Shown here piece by piece: positions 6,867 through 8,233 of a stretch of DNA of 8,233 nucleotides (position 1 is its first letter; the number at the start of each line of letters is the position of its first letter). Position numbers and translations under genes: made by a program. The notes under the pieces were generated by a model that had not been told where the DNA came from, did no database searches, and was given only the letters and a program-made list of their open reading frames with translations. The stretch is from Prevotellaceae bacterium. GTDB lineage: Bacteria > Bacteroidota > Bacteroidia > Bacteroidales > UBA932. The stretch spans positions 1 to 8,233 of the forward strand of contig JAISDR010000014.1 in the NCBI GenBank assembly GCA_031264645.1, in the 5' to 3' direction.

Positions 6867-7507
6867 AAATACTTGTAACTGCGGCGACTCTCAGCGAATT
6901 GCATTTTATCAACAGCAGCGATAGCGTAAGTCTTGCAAATATGGGGATAGGCGTTGTTTCCACAATGTATAATCTCTCCAAACTTCTGAAAAACAAATAC
7001 GATTTGGTTTTAAATATCGGCATTGCCGGCAGTTTTTCGAAGAAATTGAGGATGGGCGAGGTTGTTTCAGTATCTTCGGAAACTTTTGGCGATTTCGGAG
7101 TTGCCGGAAAGGACGGTTTTACCACCTGTTTCGAGGAAAATATCGTCCCGGCGGACATGTTTCCGTATTCAAACGGGGTTTTGAAATCGGTAAATGCGTG
7201 GAAAATATCCAAGGACTTGTCTGTTCAGTCCGTTAATGGCCTTACGAACAACACCGTTTCGGGGGAAGAAAGTTTAATTAAACGGATGAGAGACAAATTT
7301 TCTCCTGATATCGAAACGATGGAAGGAGCGGCGTTTTTCTATGTCTGCCTTATGGAAAACGTTCCTTTTGCCGAAATACGGGCGATATCCAATATGGTGG
7401 AATCCAGGGATAAAAGCAGATGGGATATTCTGCCGGCTATCAGAAACCTGTCGGACAAGGTTAATTTCTATTTGGACAAAATATGCTTCGAAGGGGATAT
7501 ATTGTAG
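6863..7507 (+). CDS. mqnB: Futalosine hydrolase
   Basis: MqnB cleaves futalosine to hypoxanthine and dehypoxanthine futalosine in the futalosine route to menaquinone. The 214-residue protein has the purine nucleoside phosphorylase/MTAN fold. It shows KILVTAATLSELHF (2-15, with Glu12), NMGIGVVST (26-34), LNIGIAGSF (50-58), ETMEGAAFFYVC (151-162, with Met153 and Glu154 at the ribose-binding position) and IRAISNMVESRDKSRWDI (172-189). The last motif, with Asn where MTA/SAH nucleosidases have the catalytic Asp, is what separates it from Mtn. An in-frame ATG at 6779 exists, but the one at 6863 begins the first beta strand and overlaps the exonuclease stop as ATGA, a typical coupled start. No other mqn gene is in the window. 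A purine nucleosidase of another specificity is the alternative. Confidence 0.88.
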   Translation: MKILVTAATLSELHFINSSDSVSLANMGIGVVSTMYNLSKLLKNKYDLVLNIGIAGSFSKKLRMGEVVSVSSETFGDFGVAGKDGFTTCFEENIVPADMFPYSNGVLKSVNAWKISKDLSVQSVNGLTNNTVSGEESLIKRMRDKFSPDIETMEGAAFFYVCLMENVPFAEIRAISNMVESRDKSRWDILPAIRNLSDKVNFYLDKICFEGDIL

Positions 7508-8233
7508 ACGCGCTTTCCTTTTTGGGCGAAACAGTCAGGGATTTTCTCGACGGGAAAAGCGGCAATCCGGAAATCGAAAGGGCGACAGCATCTTCCTGCG
7601 AAGATAATTACTGGTTTACAGAAGAAAATATATTGAAAGCTCTGGACGCCATTGCAGGCAGGATGCTGGACGGCAAAAGGCTGAATGACTGGACAAGTCG
7701 CTACTCTTTCAACAGTTCCGGTCTGTACAGGACAGGCTTGATAATGGCGGGAAATATTCCTCTGGTAGGGTTTCACGATTTTCTGAGCGTGCTGCTGGCC
7801 GGAAATATTGCAGTGATAAAGCCTTCGTCAAAGGATAAATACCTGATAAAAACTCTTTGCGGGATATTATCGGACAAGTTTCCGCCTTTGGCAGAACGTA
7901 TTGTCTTTACCGACGCCAAACCGCAGAATATAAGCGCTGTTATTGCGACGGGAAGCAATAATTCTGCACGGTATTTTCGTGCGGAGTACAGGAATATTCC
8001 GTTGCTGGCACGCAAAAACCGCTACAGCATAGCCGTGCTCGACGGAACCGAAACCGGCTGCGAACTGGAGGCTTTGGGAGATGATATTTTCAGCTATTTC
8101 GGACTTGGATGCAGAAATGTTTCCAATATCTTTGTCCCCGAAAACTATGACTGGAGCCTGTTTATCCGTTCAATGGAAAAATATTCGCACGTAATGAATC
8201 ATCAGGGATATAATGACTGTTTCCGGTACCAGA
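7483..8233 (+). CDS. LuxC-type acyl-CoA reductase, C-terminus cut by window end
   Basis: This frame is open from its start to the right edge, giving 250 residues with no stop. It matches the LuxC family, NADPH-dependent reduction of acyl-CoA or acyl thioester to aldehyde. Features in order are LSFLGETVRDFL (11-22), MAGNIPLVGFHDFLSVLLAG (88-107), VIKPSSKDKYLI (111-122), ATGSNNSARYF (155-165), LARKNRYSIAVLDG (175-188) and DDIFSYFGLGCRNVSN (200-215). Cys210 is the likely catalytic cysteine. The family is usually about 340 or more residues in these bacteria, so roughly a quarter is missing by truncation of the window, not by mutation. The ATG at 7483 is the only one before the conserved region and lies 25 bases inside mqnB, implying coupled translation. 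No luxD, luxA, luxB or luxE neighbour is visible, so luminescence is not implied; the physiological substrate is unknown. Confidence 0.88.
   Translation, partial: MLRRGYIVDALSFLGETVRDFLDGKSGNPEIERATASSCEDNYWFTEENILKALDAIAGRMLDGKRLNDWTSRYSFNSSGLYRTGLIMAGNIPLVGFHDFLSVLLAGNIAVIKPSSKDKYLIKTLCGILSDKFPPLAERIVFTDAKPQNISAVIATGSNNSARYFRAEYRNIPLLARKNRYSIAVLDGTETGCELEALGDDIFSYFGLGCRNVSNIFVPENYDWSLFIRSMEKYSHVMNHQGYNDCFRYQ

Noticed and set aside
7483..8233. Bioluminescence operon
   Set aside because: Only a LuxC-family reductase is present. Its neighbours are mqnB and an exonuclease, and no luciferase or LuxD/LuxE gene is visible.

Overview
The window looks like ordinary chromosomal core of a Bacteroidota bacterium, most likely Bacteroidales-like. 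The evidence is three promoters of the Bacteroidota type (a -7 box TAnnTTTG, here always followed by GC), near-absence of Shine-Dalgarno sequences except before radC, and protein families common in that phylum, including a LuxC-type acyl-CoA reductase in a non-luminous context. I assign no genus. No mobile element, CRISPR array, tRNA or rRNA is visible, and no gene-free stretch exceeds about 130 bases.

Left half (1-4199, minus strand). Four genes are read leftwards as one apparent operon with gaps of only 17, 13 and 11 bases: an MscS-family mechanosensitive channel, then proC, proB and proA. Together proB, proA and proC encode the whole route from glutamate to proline. Proline is a common compatible solute and MscS channels release solutes on osmotic downshock, so the operon may be an osmoadaptation unit. 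The glutamate kinase has Asn107 where E. coli ProB has Asp107. This is the same change as a known E. coli allele with relaxed proline feedback.

Centre (4200-4327). A 128-base divergent promoter region drives the mscS-pro operon leftwards and radC rightwards. The two -7 boxes and the bases after them form an imperfect inverted repeat.

Right half (4328-8233, plus strand). radC has an unusually good Shine-Dalgarno sequence. It is followed, across five degenerate 7-base repeats, by an auxin-efflux-carrier (AEC) family transporter. A third promoter then precedes a tight operon of a DnaQ-like exonuclease, futalosine hydrolase (mqnB, menaquinone synthesis by the futalosine route) and a LuxC-type acyl-CoA reductase that runs off the right edge. 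mqnB overlaps the exonuclease by 4 bases, and the reductase start lies 25 bases inside mqnB.

I did not find a new defence, mobile or biosynthetic system. The points most worth checking are the ProB residue, the mscS-proCBA linkage, the heptamer repeats and the mqnB-luxC coupling.
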